Positions 1-9,298 of a stretch of DNA of 64,000 bases are shown in pieces (the first letter of the stretch is position 1; every line of letters starts with the position of its first letter). Both the position numbers and the translations under genes were made by a program. Origin of the DNA: Bog-756 sp963813525. GTDB lineage: Bacteria; Actinomycetota; Acidimicrobiia; Acidimicrobiales; RAAP-2. The DNA lies in the NCBI GenBank assembly GCA_963813525.1, contig CAWEZI010000003.1:62001-126000 (forward strand), in the 5' to 3' direction. The notes below the pieces were generated by a model. The model had not been told where the DNA came from. It did no database searches and was given only the letters and a program-made list of their open reading frames with translations.

Positions 1-174
1 GGCCCGTCGGTAACCCCGCAGGGTCGGCGGGATCCACCAGGTTCTCATGCCTCATCATGCCCGACGGTCGACGGTCGGGGTCATGCTTTTTGGCTGACAA
101 TGATGATGCCGCCGACTGCGCGTTCTGGTGGACCTGCTTGGTCGGCACGGCCGCTCACATCCGGACGGTGCCGC

Positions 175-795
175 TCATCCCTCCGGGCTCTGTTCAGAAG
201 GACCCGCTGTCTGCTGGTTGATGGGGCCGCCGATGCGAGTCTCGCGACCGATCAACCGCCCGACCGAGGCAAAAAGACCGGTATCCCATGCGCCCACCAG
301 TTCCCAGGCCCGGCCGATCCCTATGAGCAGAGAGGCGATGAGGCCGAAGGCAACAGCGGTCAGGGCTCCACCGTGGTTGGAATTGATGATCAGTTGGATG
401 CCGTAGACGAGCTCATACCCGAAGACCAGGAGGAGAGCGACGACCAGCACCAGCTGATGTCGGCGCTGTCCTTTCTCCATCTTCAAAGACATGATCGTCC
501 GCACTCCGGCCGCCGTAAAGAAAACGCCGATGAGGCCGATGATGCCTGCGGGAAAGCCGACGTTGGTTCCGGGCACCAGGCCGAACAGGGCCACGGCGAA
601 GGCGTTGGTAAAGGCCAGTAGCGCGGCGGCCGCTCTGAACTCCCTGATCTCCTGCGGGTGATTTTGGGAGCGGCCCTGGGCGATGGACATGGCCACGAAG
701 AGAAGGCCGATGAGGGTGGCCGCACATGTGGCAATGGCTACGAACAGATCTCTGAATCCACCGACGACCATTGCCTCCACCCTAGTGATGGCCAC
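175..795 (-). CDS. Hypothetical multi-pass membrane protein
   Basis: I do not recognise a named family. The 206-residue protein has about five hydrophobic segments (roughly residues 13-35, 55-75, 80-100, 113-133 and 145-165) separated by short charged loops, and a polar tail of about 35 residues, so it should sit in the cytoplasmic membrane. The start is uncertain: a GTG at 795 opens the frame, but an ATG at 771 follows a GGAGG only two bases away, and the first membrane segment begins right after it, so the shorter form is plausible. It lies 22 bases downstream of the acyltransferase on the same strand, so co-transcription is possible. Confidence is in the gene being real, not in any function. 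Confidence 0.6.
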   Translation of the reverse strand: MAITRVEAMVVGGFRDLFVAIATCAATLIGLLFVAMSIAQGRSQNHPQEIREFRAAAALLAFTNAFAVALFGLVPGTNVGFPAGIIGLIGVFFTAAGVRTIMSLKMEKGQRRHQLVLVVALLLVFGYELVYGIQLIINSNHGGALTAVAFGLIASLLIGIGRAWELVGAWDTGLFASVGRLIGRETRIGGPINQQTAGPSEQSPEG

Positions 796-817
796 CTACC
801 TGACCATCCCGCTCCGG

Positions 818-2953
818 CTACCACGGAGCGAAGAACTTGGGCAAAGGGTTGTGAGCGATGCTCAACCCGTGGGTCTCCGCCTCCTGGAGATGGCCCAGCT
901 CGTCCCAGTAGGGGAGAATGGCAGGGGCCAGGTAGTCACCGCCGGTGCCCTTTTGCCCGTACACGAAGTGCACGCCGTCGGGACTCCGCACCGGCACGCC
1001 GTGGAGGGTCGCCGAGTACTTGCCGCCGGGACAGACGTAGCTGTTCAGGTCTTGAAGGTAGACCTTGCCGATGTTCTTCCCGGCCACCTGGCGGAGGAGC
1101 GAGTTGTACACCGCCTGCCGGGCCGGCGAGTCCTCGGGCCAGGGGCTGCCGTCGGGCTGCTCCCCGGTGCTCTGGCACGGCTTGGTCATGAAGACCATGA
1201 GCGCACCACCGGCCGTGGCTATCCGCACCGCTTTCTCCAGTTGGCTCTTTACGTAGCTGGCGAAGACAGGGTTGAGGATGTTGGTGGTCGCTCCGTCGAA
1301 CACCCGGTCGAGGACCTCTGCTCCCCCGGACAGCAGGACGACCACGTTGGGATCCAACTGCCTCACCCACGCCGCCCACGCCGACGTCCAGGCCTGGCAG
1401 GGCACGTGTTGATTGGGGCCGAAGACACCCCCTGGCGGGCAATTGCCCTGGGCCGGGTCGGGCGAGCACGGCCAGCCCACCAACTGGCCGGCCACTCCCG
1501 CCTTGGTGAAGGTAGAGCCGTCGGCCACCCCACAGGCCACGATCCCTTGGTCCACCAGCGTCATGTTGTAGCGCTTCGGACTGACCTGGCTTGCCGCGCT
1601 CAACCCGAAGCCGAGGGTGAGCGCTTCCGAATCGCCGACCAGGAGCACCCGGACCGGCGCGTTGAGGTAGGCGGCGGGCACGACCGACCGGATCGGCGTG
1701 GCCGGCAGCGCTCCAGTCGCCGACCCTCGTTCGGTGGCGCTGACCGCGGGAGCTTCGGTGGCCAGCAACACGGCGATCACCACCGCCACCAGGGCCAGTG
1801 GGGTGAACGTCCAGGATCGCCAGGCGGTGAACAGCTTGCCGGTGCGGATGGGTCGCTCCACCAGGTAGAAGGACGCCGTGGCAATGAGCACGGTGGGCAC
1901 GAAACGGACGCCGAACAGTGCCCAACCGCTGAGGCCGGTTCGGGCGTGATTGATGTAGGTGAAAAGCGGGAAGTGCCAGAGATACATCCCGTAGGAGATC
2001 CGGCCGATGAAGGTGAAAGGTGGGAAGCTGAACAGCTTGGCCACCGGTGAGTCCTGGGCACAGGACACGCTGAGCAAGACGGCAGAGGCGGCCACCGCGG
2101 CCACCAGGAAGCCACCCCGGTAAGCGATGGAATCCGTCGACTTGACCGACGTGTAGAGAACGGCACTGACCACGACGCCCACGGCCCCGATAACTGTCAG
2201 AGCCCATCGACCGGCACGGGTGCGCGCCGCCCAATCGCGGTTCCCGCGCCGTTCGCTCCACAGAGCCAGAGCCAGAGCCAGGGTGGCGCCGACCAGCACC
2301 GACTGGGCGTGGGTGTCCGTACCGAAGTACAGACGAGTGGTGTTACCGGGCTTGTACAGGAGTGCCATTTCGAGAGCCGAAGCCAAGGCGCCGACAATGG
2401 ACACGGCCAGCAGCGCCCACAGTGATCGGAAGACCTTGAGTACCCCGAGGACGACCAGGGGCCACACCAGGTAGAACTGCTCTTCGAGGGCCAGGGACCA
2501 CATGTGGATCAACGGGGAGGTCAGGCTGGTCTGGTCGAAGTAGTTCGAGCTGCTCACGATGAAGTGCCAGTTGGCGAAGTAGAAGAGGGAGGAGAGCGCA
2601 TCGCCCCGCAGGGTCGGATAGGTGCCCGCCGGCACCAGGACCCCGAAGATGAAGGCCACGCCCAACAGCATGAGGAAGAGCGCAGGCAGCAGCCGCCGGG
2701 CCCGACGGGCCCAGAAGGTGCCCAGCCGGATGGTGCCGCGCTTCCTCCACTCGGTGATGAGCAGCGAGGTAATGAGAAAGCCGGAGAGGGCAAAGAAACT
2801 GTCGAGGAGGTAGAAGCCTCCCCCGGTCAGCCACACGCCGGCATGGACGCCCATGATGTTGAGCATCCCCACCCCTCTGATGCCATCGAGGCCCGGTATG
2901 TAGGCGAGGTTGGTACCCCTCGGCGCCGCGTCGGGGCTCAGTCGATCTGTCAT
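818..2953 (-). CDS. Membrane acyltransferase (acyltransferase 3 family) with C-terminal SGNH domain
   Basis: OafA/YrhL-type O-acyltransferase, expected to move acyl groups across the membrane onto a surface glycan or lipid. The 711-residue protein opens with the family's N-terminal signature (LDGIRGVGMLNIMGVHAG near residue 21), continues through about ten membrane segments including the conserved WSLALEEQFYLVWP region, and ends in a periplasmic SGNH domain with a GDS nucleophile motif (LLVGDSEALTLG) and a C-terminal DGVH pair for the catalytic Asp/His. This membrane-plus-SGNH layout is a known family form. I chose ATG 2953, with AGGG nine bases upstream; a GTG at 3058 would add 35 residues that do not look family-like. 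The acceptor cannot be read from the sequence. Confidence 0.92.
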   Translation of the reverse strand: MTDRLSPDAAPRGTNLAYIPGLDGIRGVGMLNIMGVHAGVWLTGGGFYLLDSFFALSGFLITSLLITEWRKRGTIRLGTFWARRARRLLPALFLMLLGVAFIFGVLVPAGTYPTLRGDALSSLFYFANWHFIVSSSNYFDQTSLTSPLIHMWSLALEEQFYLVWPLVVLGVLKVFRSLWALLAVSIVGALASALEMALLYKPGNTTRLYFGTDTHAQSVLVGATLALALALWSERRGNRDWAARTRAGRWALTVIGAVGVVVSAVLYTSVKSTDSIAYRGGFLVAAVAASAVLLSVSCAQDSPVAKLFSFPPFTFIGRISYGMYLWHFPLFTYINHARTGLSGWALFGVRFVPTVLIATASFYLVERPIRTGKLFTAWRSWTFTPLALVAVVIAVLLATEAPAVSATERGSATGALPATPIRSVVPAAYLNAPVRVLLVGDSEALTLGFGLSAASQVSPKRYNMTLVDQGIVACGVADGSTFTKAGVAGQLVGWPCSPDPAQGNCPPGGVFGPNQHVPCQAWTSAWAAWVRQLDPNVVVLLSGGAEVLDRVFDGATTNILNPVFASYVKSQLEKAVRIATAGGALMVFMTKPCQSTGEQPDGSPWPEDSPARQAVYNSLLRQVAGKNIGKVYLQDLNSYVCPGGKYSATLHGVPVRSPDGVHFVYGQKGTGGDYLAPAILPYWDELGHLQEAETHGLSIAHNPLPKFFAPW

Positions 2954-3227
2954 GGCAGTGCCCTGTTCACCGCCATGTGTGGTCGGGCCTCCCCCGGTGC
3001 CAGGCAGCCCTGTATGGCGCTCATCCGTGGCCACCACATCTTCGAAGCTCGGACTCACACGTTCAAATCGTCGCGCAACCGGGTGCCGTCAGGGATTCGG
3101 GCCCTACACGTCCTCGACGCACCAGGTGCGCGGCGACCGGTCAACGATCTGCGGTGAACAGCGAGTGGGTCGGCCCTGCCGGACATCACCAACGGGTTCC
3201 GGGACCGATCATCCTCTCCGATCCACG

Positions 3228-3980
3228 TCAGACCGGCTCTGCGTCTTGCAGGAACTCCTGCCAGGTTTGGCTGCCTTCCGCCTGCAGAGGGCAGGTGTTG
3301 AGCCCCTTCCGAAAGGCTCGGGCCGCGGATCCGGGTAGAGGAAGGGATACGAATCGACGAGGCCGACCGCGCCGCACCCGCCATGCTTCGGCCATGGCGG
3401 CCAGCGACAGAACCTGCGGGCCCCCGAAATCGTCGGCCCGGCCCGCAGGCGGTCCGCCCACCAGGTCGACCACCCGCTCGGCCACTTCTCGGGCTGCCAC
3501 CGGTTGAAGGCGAAATCCGGCAGGGAGCGGAGCGATGGGTGATCGCTCAAGCGCTCCAAAGGCCATGGCCGCCAGCTCGTGGAACTGGGTGGCCCGCAGG
3601 ATGGTGGACGGCACCGACGAGTCGGAAACCAAATCCTCGCAGCACAGCTTCCGTCGGTAGTAACCGAACGGGATGGCGTCGATCCCGACGATCGACACGT
3701 AGAGAAAATGCCCGGTTTCCGGCGGGATGAGCCCCAGGAGCGTGCGGGTCTGGACCACGTCTCTGCGCCCGAAGTGGTGGGTGTCGGAGGCGGCGTGGAC
3801 AACCGAATCAACCCCCCGTAGGGACGCCGCCACCCCGGCTCCGGTGGCGAGGTCGCCTTGGTGGGTTCCGGCACCGGGGCGACGTGAGAGCACCCTCACG
3901 TCGTGGCCGCCGTCCTTCAGGCGGGTGACCACGTCGCGGCCCAGAGTGCCCGATCCGCCGGTCACCAACACTGTTGTCAC
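3228..3980 (-). CDS. NmrA-like atypical SDR, NAD(P)-binding protein
   Basis: The 250-residue protein begins with a Rossmann motif (VLVTGGSGTLGRDVV), followed by the RRPG turn and a VVHAAS segment typical of atypical extended SDRs of the NmrA / NAD(P)H-binding type. These act as nucleotide sensors or as reductases of quinones and sugars; no catalytic Tyr-x3-Lys is obvious, so an enzymatic role is not assured. It starts at a GTG without a clear ribosome-binding site. It stands alone, followed by DUF899 on the same strand but separated by an unrelated gap of about 130 bases. Confidence 0.8.
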   Translation of the reverse strand: MTTVLVTGGSGTLGRDVVTRLKDGGHDVRVLSRRPGAGTHQGDLATGAGVAASLRGVDSVVHAASDTHHFGRRDVVQTRTLLGLIPPETGHFLYVSIVGIDAIPFGYYRRKLCCEDLVSDSSVPSTILRATQFHELAAMAFGALERSPIAPLPAGFRLQPVAAREVAERVVDLVGGPPAGRADDFGGPQVLSLAAMAEAWRVRRGRPRRFVSLPLPGSAARAFRKGLNTCPLQAEGSQTWQEFLQDAEPV

Positions 3981-4108
3981 GACGAAACCCTACGACCTCG
4001 GGGAGTTTGGGTGCGTCCTTGGGCCCTTGCCGAGTCGACACCGGTGGTCAGCAACAGTTCCACGAAAGCCCATCGGCTTCCCCGCCCCGCCTCACGTATC
4101 CACAAGAC

Positions 4109-4738
4109 TTATCCATACGTGGGATGTTGCGGCCATCCTGGCGGGGAATCCTCCCAGTCCTCCTGCCTGCCGAAGGGCGTGAGGTCGAGGATGCTGTTGA
4201 CGAATACGAGTCGGTCGACCCCACGGGCAGTGGTGCAATAGGTTCGGTAGACGTCCTCACCCTGGCGCAAGAAGACAGTGAGCATGAACCCGCCGTCTGC
4301 GCCACAATCGTCGGCAAAGGTGGTGTTCCGTGACGATACAAACGGTACTGTCCAACCCATGCGGTCCTTGTAGGCCTCGATCTGAGCGAGTGGCATGTTC
4401 GACACGTTGGACCAGCTGACGCCGCAATCGGCCAGCAGGGCAAGATCCCCGATGTTCTTCGTGAAGCATGTACATCCTGGGCAATAGTCGTCGGGACCGT
4501 TGTCCATGAACTGGTAGACGACGAGCTGGTCGCGTCCGGCGAACAAGTCGAGCAACGTCACCGGTCCCGATGAGGAATCGAAAACATAGCGGTCGTTGTC
4601 AAACGGGACCATCGGGAGACGTCGGCGGCGAGCGGCCAGGACATCGAGGGCGCGGGTGGCTTCCTTCTCAGCCTGCAGCAACTCATCTCGTTCCTTGCGC
4701 CACTGGGTGGCCGAAACGACCTCTGGCATTCCGTGCAT
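4109..4738 (-). CDS. DUF899 family thioredoxin-fold protein
   Basis: The 209-residue protein matches the DUF899 pattern: an N-terminal WRKERDELL helix, an LPMVPF segment, LLDLFAGRDQLVVYQFM, then the PDDYCPGCTCF motif whose cysteines lie where thioredoxin-like folds carry their redox site, and a late DLTPFGRQEDWEDSPPGWPQ tail typical of the family. The function of DUF899 is unknown; a thiol-based or small-molecule-related role is suggested by the fold only. ATG 4738 is preceded by GGGAG at a good distance (GGGAGTGAAAATG), which decides the start over an ATG further upstream. Confidence 0.88.
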   Translation of the reverse strand: MHGMPEVVSATQWRKERDELLQAEKEATRALDVLAARRRRLPMVPFDNDRYVFDSSSGPVTLLDLFAGRDQLVVYQFMDNGPDDYCPGCTCFTKNIGDLALLADCGVSWSNVSNMPLAQIEAYKDRMGWTVPFVSSRNTTFADDCGADGGFMLTVFLRQGEDVYRTYCTTARGVDRLVFVNSILDLTPFGRQEDWEDSPPGWPQHPTYG

Positions 4739-4947
4739 TTTCACTCCCTGAAAAGTCGTCCTTCGACGTCGGCGGAGTTGCCTCAGCAGGAGAAAACCAC
4801 GCACCGGGCACCGAGCACCGAAACTCAGTGCCTCTCTGCCGCAATGAGCATTTCAGGGTCTCAGAGACCTGGCAAGCGGGGCAGGCAGTCGCCCAGCAGG
4901 CGTGTCGGTAGGGACCGGGCGATCGAGCTCGACAGAGAGACGGCCGA

Positions 4948-5406
4948 CTATGTGCCTTCGGCCACTGCCTTCACTCGTTCGAGGGTTCGGAGCATGTCAC
5001 GCTGATTGCGATGCTCCCGTAGGAACCCGCCGAGCGGCCGCCAGACCTTGAACAGGAGGCCGTCGCCGAGGTCGAACGACTCGGTGGCATCGGTGCCTCC
5101 GTCGTCCGTGGGGCGAAACTCGTAGCGCCAGGTGTTGACAGGGCGGTCGCCCATCATCACCGCAAACTCGAAGACCTGCCCGGGCACGCACTCGGTGATC
5201 TGGCACGTGGTCCAGTACACGGGCCATCTCTCGTTCCGCCTCACATGACCCCGATATCTGGCGCCGACGGCGGGGCCGGTGGCGCCGTCGCTCCACTCGG
5301 CCTCGATCACTTCCGGGCTGTACTCGCCCATCCTGGTGACGTCGCTGACCAGGCCCCAGACCTTGTCCGGCGACGCGTCGATGTGGAGATTGACGGCAGC
5401 CCGCAT
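4948..5406 (-). CDS. SRPBCC (polyketide cyclase / START-like) protein
   Basis: The 152-residue protein has the START-like opening (VNLHIDASPDKVWGLVSDVTRMGEYSPEV, given in parts here: residues 5-33), a central beta sheet and a C-terminal amphipathic helix (MLRTLERVKAVAE), the layout of SRPBCC proteins that bind hydrophobic ligands in a helix-grip pocket. The ligand is unknown. The start at ATG 5406 places the family motif at the N terminus. It lies 108 bases downstream of the GntR regulator on the same strand, so the two may be co-transcribed and this may be one of the regulator's targets. Confidence 0.82.
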   Translation of the reverse strand: MRAAVNLHIDASPDKVWGLVSDVTRMGEYSPEVIEAEWSDGATGPAVGARYRGHVRRNERWPVYWTTCQITECVPGQVFEFAVMMGDRPVNTWRYEFRPTDDGGTDATESFDLGDGLLFKVWRPLGGFLREHRNQRDMLRTLERVKAVAEGT

Positions 5407-5514
5407 GTCGGCAGACTTTAGGCGGCGAACTCCGACCGTCGGCGCACGAACACGATGCCGGGCCGGGCACTCTGGCGCCGCCGTTGACGAGCCGCAGCCG
5501 ATGGGCACACGGCC

Positions 5515-5856
5515 TCACGGCAATCCCCGAATGATCCTCAGGAGATCCTCCTTCGGGTACCCGTGTCGAGCGGAGAAACCCAGAAGGTCCCTGCAGCGGG
5601 CCACCACCTCGCTGAGCCCCGGCGCATCTCCCGTCACAGAGATGCCCCGGCCCCGTTGGAACTCCAAGAGTCCCTCATCCCGAAGCTGGCGAAGGGCCCG
5701 GAACATCGTGTTCTGGTTGACGCCGAGGACGGCCGCCATGTCACGGGCCGGGGGCAGTCGCTCCCCCGGTCTGGCGTGGCCCTCGGCGATGTCACGACGA
5801 AGCTCCGCTGCCACCTGTAGATACAACGGCAATGCACTTCCGCTATCCAACGGCAT
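5515..5856 (-). CDS. GntR-family regulator, short YtrA-like form
   Basis: The 113-residue protein is almost entirely a winged helix: LPLYLQVAAELRRDIAEG, PGERLPPARDMAAVLGVNQN with recognition helix TMFRALRQLRDEGLLE, then RGRGISV. It has no large effector domain, only about 35 further residues, as in YtrA-type GntR proteins that usually control membrane or ABC functions. A perfect 17-bp palindrome lies 11 bases upstream of its ATG and also abuts the divergent NHL gene, so autoregulation and control of that neighbour are likely. The downstream SRPBCC gene may share the transcript. Confidence 0.88.
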   Translation of the reverse strand: MPLDSGSALPLYLQVAAELRRDIAEGHARPGERLPPARDMAAVLGVNQNTMFRALRQLRDEGLLEFQRGRGISVTGDAPGLSEVVARCRDLLGFSARHGYPKEDLLRIIRGLP

Positions 5857-5866
5857 GGACAGATGG

Positions 5867-5883
5867 TACTAGGTATCCTAGTA
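5867..5883. promoter_or_regulatory. Palindromic operator in the GntR/NHL divergent promoter
   Basis: TACTAGG-TAT-CCTAGTA is a perfect inverted repeat with 7-bp arms and a 3-bp centre. It occupies most of the 34-bp gap between the GntR ATG (5856) and the NHL ATG (5891). A -10-like TAGTAT (5879-5884) overlaps it on the plus strand six bases before the NHL ATG, suggesting a leaderless transcript; on the minus strand TAGGAT and TAGTAC lie similarly close to the GntR start. The probable ligand is the GntR protein itself. Confidence 0.72.
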
Positions 5884-5890
5884 TCATCTC

Positions 5891-7099
5891 ATGCAGGTTC
5901 TTCAACGGCCTCGTAGCCCGAGCGCGGGTGACGGGCCGAACGATGCGACCTCTCGGCGCAACGATGAGCTGGTCATCAGGGAGGCCCGGCGGCGGCAAAG
6001 GCGCCGGTGGTTGGCCTCGGGTGCCATCCTGGCGGTGCTGGTTGTTGTCGTTGCCGCAGTGATCAGCGTCGCTGCTCGCAGTCCGATGGCCTCCCGGCGT
6101 GTCCCTCCTCCGGTGCCTTCCCATCGGGTCACCGCCAACCCGTCCCAGGCTGCGGGCATCCAGCCCATCCGGCCCGGGGCACTGGCTGTCGGGCCCAATG
6201 GGAATGTCTATGTGGCCGACGACCTCCGGGATCAGGTGCTCGAGAGGCGTCCCAACGGGACTTTCCGGGTGATTGCCGGAAGCGGCACCGTCGGCTTCTC
6301 CGGGGACAACGGCCCGGCCACAAGGGCAGATCTGGACAACCCGGCGGGTCTCACCTTCGGCCCGAGCGGGACGTTGTACGTCGCCGACTACGGCAACGGC
6401 CGAATCCGGGCCGTCTCCCCCTCAGGGATCATCACGACGGTTGCCGGCGATGGGCAAGGATCGTGGGTAGCCGACGGCACGCCGGCGCTTGCCGCCCCGC
6501 TCCTGCCCTCGGCCATCGCCTTTGGTCCCAACGGACTCATGTACGTGGCGTCGGACAACCAGATACTGCGCCTCGGGGCCGACCGGGCCTTTTACCGGGT
6601 GGTGGGCAACCCGAACTCCGGTGAGGAAGGCCTTTTTGGAGTCGGGGGCCCAGCCATCAATGGGTCGGCCGACGCCCCCGACGGGTTGGCTTTCGACAGT
6701 GAGGGCAACCTCTACATCGCCGGATTCGAAACCAAGACGATCCTCATGGTGAACGCCCAGGGCACCCTGAGTATCGTTGGCAGTGCCTATCCGAGAGGCG
6801 ATGGTGGCCTGGTCACAGAACCCGACGGGACCGTGCTGGCCATGGATGAGTTGGACTTGCTTCGCCTCACGCCTCAGGGCGAGCAGACCGTCGTGACGTT
6901 CCCCACCACTGATCGCACGACCTACCTCGGGATCACAGGCTTCTCGCCGGATGGGATCGCCGTGGCGCCTGACGGCGATATCTACCTCGACACTTTCTAC
7001 GGGAACGGATACGCAGACAAATCCGCCCTCGTCGTCCTATCTCCGGGCGGAAACGCAACATTGCTGTGGGCACGAAATCCACCCAAGAATGAGAGCTGA
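5891..7099 (+). CDS. Membrane-anchored NHL-repeat beta-propeller
   Basis: The 402-residue protein has an Arg-rich cytoplasmic N terminus (REARRRQRRRW near residue 31), one membrane span (about residues 41-62), a short Pro-rich linker and then NHL repeats. Repeats are visible as ALAVGPNGNVYVADDLRDQVL, LTFGPSGTLYVADYGNGRIR, IAFGPNGLMYVASDNQILRL and LAFDSEGNLYIAGFETKTIL. These blades form a propeller that should face outside the membrane and act in binding; enzymatic activity is not expected. The promoter overlaps the GntR palindrome, and the start codon may be close to the transcript's 5' end. Confidence 0.85.
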   Translation: MQVLQRPRSPSAGDGPNDATSRRNDELVIREARRRQRRRWLASGAILAVLVVVVAAVISVAARSPMASRRVPPPVPSHRVTANPSQAAGIQPIRPGALAVGPNGNVYVADDLRDQVLERRPNGTFRVIAGSGTVGFSGDNGPATRADLDNPAGLTFGPSGTLYVADYGNGRIRAVSPSGIITTVAGDGQGSWVADGTPALAAPLLPSAIAFGPNGLMYVASDNQILRLGADRAFYRVVGNPNSGEEGLFGVGGPAINGSADAPDGLAFDSEGNLYIAGFETKTILMVNAQGTLSIVGSAYPRGDGGLVTEPDGTVLAMDELDLLRLTPQGEQTVVTFPTTDRTTYLGITGFSPDGIAVAPDGDIYLDTFYGNGYADKSALVVLSPGGNATLLWARNPPKNES

Positions 7100-7133
7100 C
7101 GTCGTCCGATGCTCTGCCGGCTCCGGGATGAGA

Positions 7134-8774
7134 CTAGACCCGCCATCGGAGCCCGAGGATAGCGATGTCATCGTCGGACCCCTTTGCGGTCAGGTCCTCG
7201 ATCACGTCGGAGAGAACCCGATCGAGCGGCCGGTCGCTCCGGATCGCCGATTGGCGAAGCTCTTCCAGTCCGATGTTGAGGATCTCGCCCCTCCGTTCGA
7301 CCAACCCGTCCGTGTAGGCCAGGAGCGTGCAGTCGTCCTGAACGTGAATCGAGGTCGACGGGTAGGTTGCGTCGAGCACCGTTCCGATCGGTGGACCAAT
7401 GGCTAAATCCACGAATGCGCCGGTGCCGGCGGTGATGAGGAGCGGAGGCAGATGCCCCGCACTGGACAGGGTGAGCTTGCGCCGGTCCCTGTCGACGTAG
7501 CCGCAGAGCACCGTGGCGAAGTGGCCGTCCCGGCCGATATCGAGGAGTGCGCACAGTTTCGTAAGGATCTGACTGGGTGGGTCACCCTGGGCCGCATAGG
7601 CACGGATGGCAAAGTGGAGCGAGGCCATGAGCACCGCAGCCTGCACACCCCGGCCCGATACGTCACCCACTACGAAGACGAAGCCTCCGTCTGAGTAGGG
7701 GATCACGTCGAACCAATCGCCCCCGATTTCCATCACGTCGAGTCCGGCCACGTACCGCGTGGCGATCTCCACCCCGGTGATTTCCGGTATAAGCCCCGGG
7801 AGGAGGGCGTGCTGTAGCGAGACAGAAAGGGTCTGTTGCTCGCCGTACAGCTGCCTATTCTCCTCGGCCAGGACCTCGGCAGATCTCCGCCGGCTGACCA
7901 GGCGCTCTGTCATCAGTGCGGCGCCGATGGCCAGCAGCACTCCTACCACGATGACTACCGGCGTTACATTGCGGGAGAGGCTCCCGCCGAGTGGTTGGGT
8001 CGGGGTACCCACCAGAGTCAGTTCGGTGTTCGCAAAAGGAATGGTGGCGGACGTGTGCCTACCGCCGATCGGCAATTGGGTTGTGGTCGCTTCTATCAGG
8101 TTGTGCTCTTTGATCTCCCGTCCCAGATAGAGGGCGAAATTGAGGTTCGGGAAAGACGACGACCGGGGTAGGGCGACGTGGCGATGTGGCGGCAGGAGGT
8201 ATTCCGCGTACACCCCCAATTCGGGCATGGTTCCCGATGCTGTATAGGTGAGACCGACCCGGCTCCCGGCAGCGAGAACCCCCTCAACCGAGAGTGGGGA
8301 AAGACCGTGGGGTTCGGAGAGGAAGTCGCACTGGGCCGCACCCTTCGTGGTCGCCTCGCCGCTCGGTGATCCCACCGATCCGAGCACTGCCGGAGCGCCA
8401 CCTTCTACTCCGCACAGGGCCACATAGGCGAAAGGCCCACCACTCCCGACGTAGGGAGCCATGTACTGGGTGAACGGCGTGATCCGGCCGCCGGTGACCC
8501 CGGCAATGGCCGCTCCGGAGGCCATGGGAATCTCGAGGGTCGGGAGCACACCGGCCACGACGGTCCCCGCTTCGTTCACCTGTTCCTGGAGCAGCCTGTT
8601 CTCGTTCCGATCATTGACGGTGGCGGTGACCCAGGCGAATACACCGGTGATGGCGAATCCCACGAACAGGACGAGGACCGCGATGGTGACCGCAGATCTT
8701 CCCCTACGCCTCGATCCCGCCTTCACATGGCCGGCAGACTCCTTGTCGCCCGACTCGCCTCCGACCGCGCTCAT
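7134..8774 (-). CDS. Membrane sensor with SpoIIE/RsbU-type PP2C phosphatase domain
   Basis: The 546-residue protein has a cytoplasmic Arg-rich start, one span (about residues 28-50), an extracytoplasmic sensor region of roughly 220 residues, a second span (VVIVVGVLLAIGAALM) and a coiled linker. It ends in a PP2C-type SpoIIE domain with MEIGGDWFDVI, FVVGDVSGRGVQAA, LTLSSAGHLPPLL and LLAYTDGLVERR, and with SDDDIAIL carrying the last metal-binding Asp. Such proteins dephosphorylate anti-sigma antagonists in partner-switching pathways; no such partner is encoded nearby. Three start codons sit in tandem (TTG 8780, GTG 8777, ATG 8774); I took the ATG. Confidence 0.9.
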   Translation of the reverse strand: MSAVGGESGDKESAGHVKAGSRRRGRSAVTIAVLVLFVGFAITGVFAWVTATVNDRNENRLLQEQVNEAGTVVAGVLPTLEIPMASGAAIAGVTGGRITPFTQYMAPYVGSGGPFAYVALCGVEGGAPAVLGSVGSPSGEATTKGAAQCDFLSEPHGLSPLSVEGVLAAGSRVGLTYTASGTMPELGVYAEYLLPPHRHVALPRSSSFPNLNFALYLGREIKEHNLIEATTTQLPIGGRHTSATIPFANTELTLVGTPTQPLGGSLSRNVTPVVIVVGVLLAIGAALMTERLVSRRRSAEVLAEENRQLYGEQQTLSVSLQHALLPGLIPEITGVEIATRYVAGLDVMEIGGDWFDVIPYSDGGFVFVVGDVSGRGVQAAVLMASLHFAIRAYAAQGDPPSQILTKLCALLDIGRDGHFATVLCGYVDRDRRKLTLSSAGHLPPLLITAGTGAFVDLAIGPPIGTVLDATYPSTSIHVQDDCTLLAYTDGLVERRGEILNIGLEELRQSAIRSDRPLDRVLSDVIEDLTAKGSDDDIAILGLRWRV

Positions 8775-9298
8775 CACCAACCGGTGCCGGCGCCCGGCCG
8801 TCTCCTCACCAAGCTCATCGATCCCATTCCATACGGTACAGCCTGGCCGCGCGTCGGCGGCTGCCGATCGGTCAGAAGGTTGGCACGTGGGCTGCGGCTT
8901 TACACGTAGGCCGCATTACGACTCGTCGAGGCTTCGGCCAACCGGGGACGTGCATATGGTTCAAAGCGCCACCGACGGAGTACGTCTGGATCGCCGTGTG
9001 CGAGACGATGAAGGGGTCCCGCCGCCACCTGGTGCGGTTAGAACCCCTCGGGCCGACCACCCAGAGCATTTGGCGGGTGCCGGAGAAGAGGATCGAAGTG
9101 CCTTCGGTCACACCTGGGTTCCCCGTGGATCGAACGTCGAGGAGTACCTGGACCATCGATTCCGGCAGTCTGCGTCGGGCAAGCTCATTCCCTTCGCACA
9201 GCAGGGCGTGGGCGATGAACGGGCCGGCAGAAGGGGAAACCGTGGATTCGTTTTGGAAGCGTAGCGGCGGAGAGTGCTCTCCCCTCCCCCAGCTCCTG
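8775..9298. other. Gene-poor stretch between SpoIIE phosphatase and cholesterol oxidase
   Basis: I see no convincing gene in these 524 bases. A plus-strand frame at about 8955-9370 reads in a protein-like way (for example EYVWIAVCETMKGSRRHLVR) but lacks a ribosome-binding site and a recognisable family, and it runs into the antisense of the cholesterol oxidase gene. It could be a decayed gene. The promoter of the SpoIIE gene must lie at the left side. Confidence 0.4.

Noticed and set aside
60..79. CCCGAC...GTCGGG hairpin near the left edge considered as a terminator
   Set aside because: The T run comes eight bases after the stem and is only five long, and no gene ending before it is visible in the window.
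683..2050. 455-codon frame antisense to the acyltransferase gene
   Set aside because: Shadow of the SGNH/acyltransferase coding strand, rich in Arg/His/Gly with no domain.
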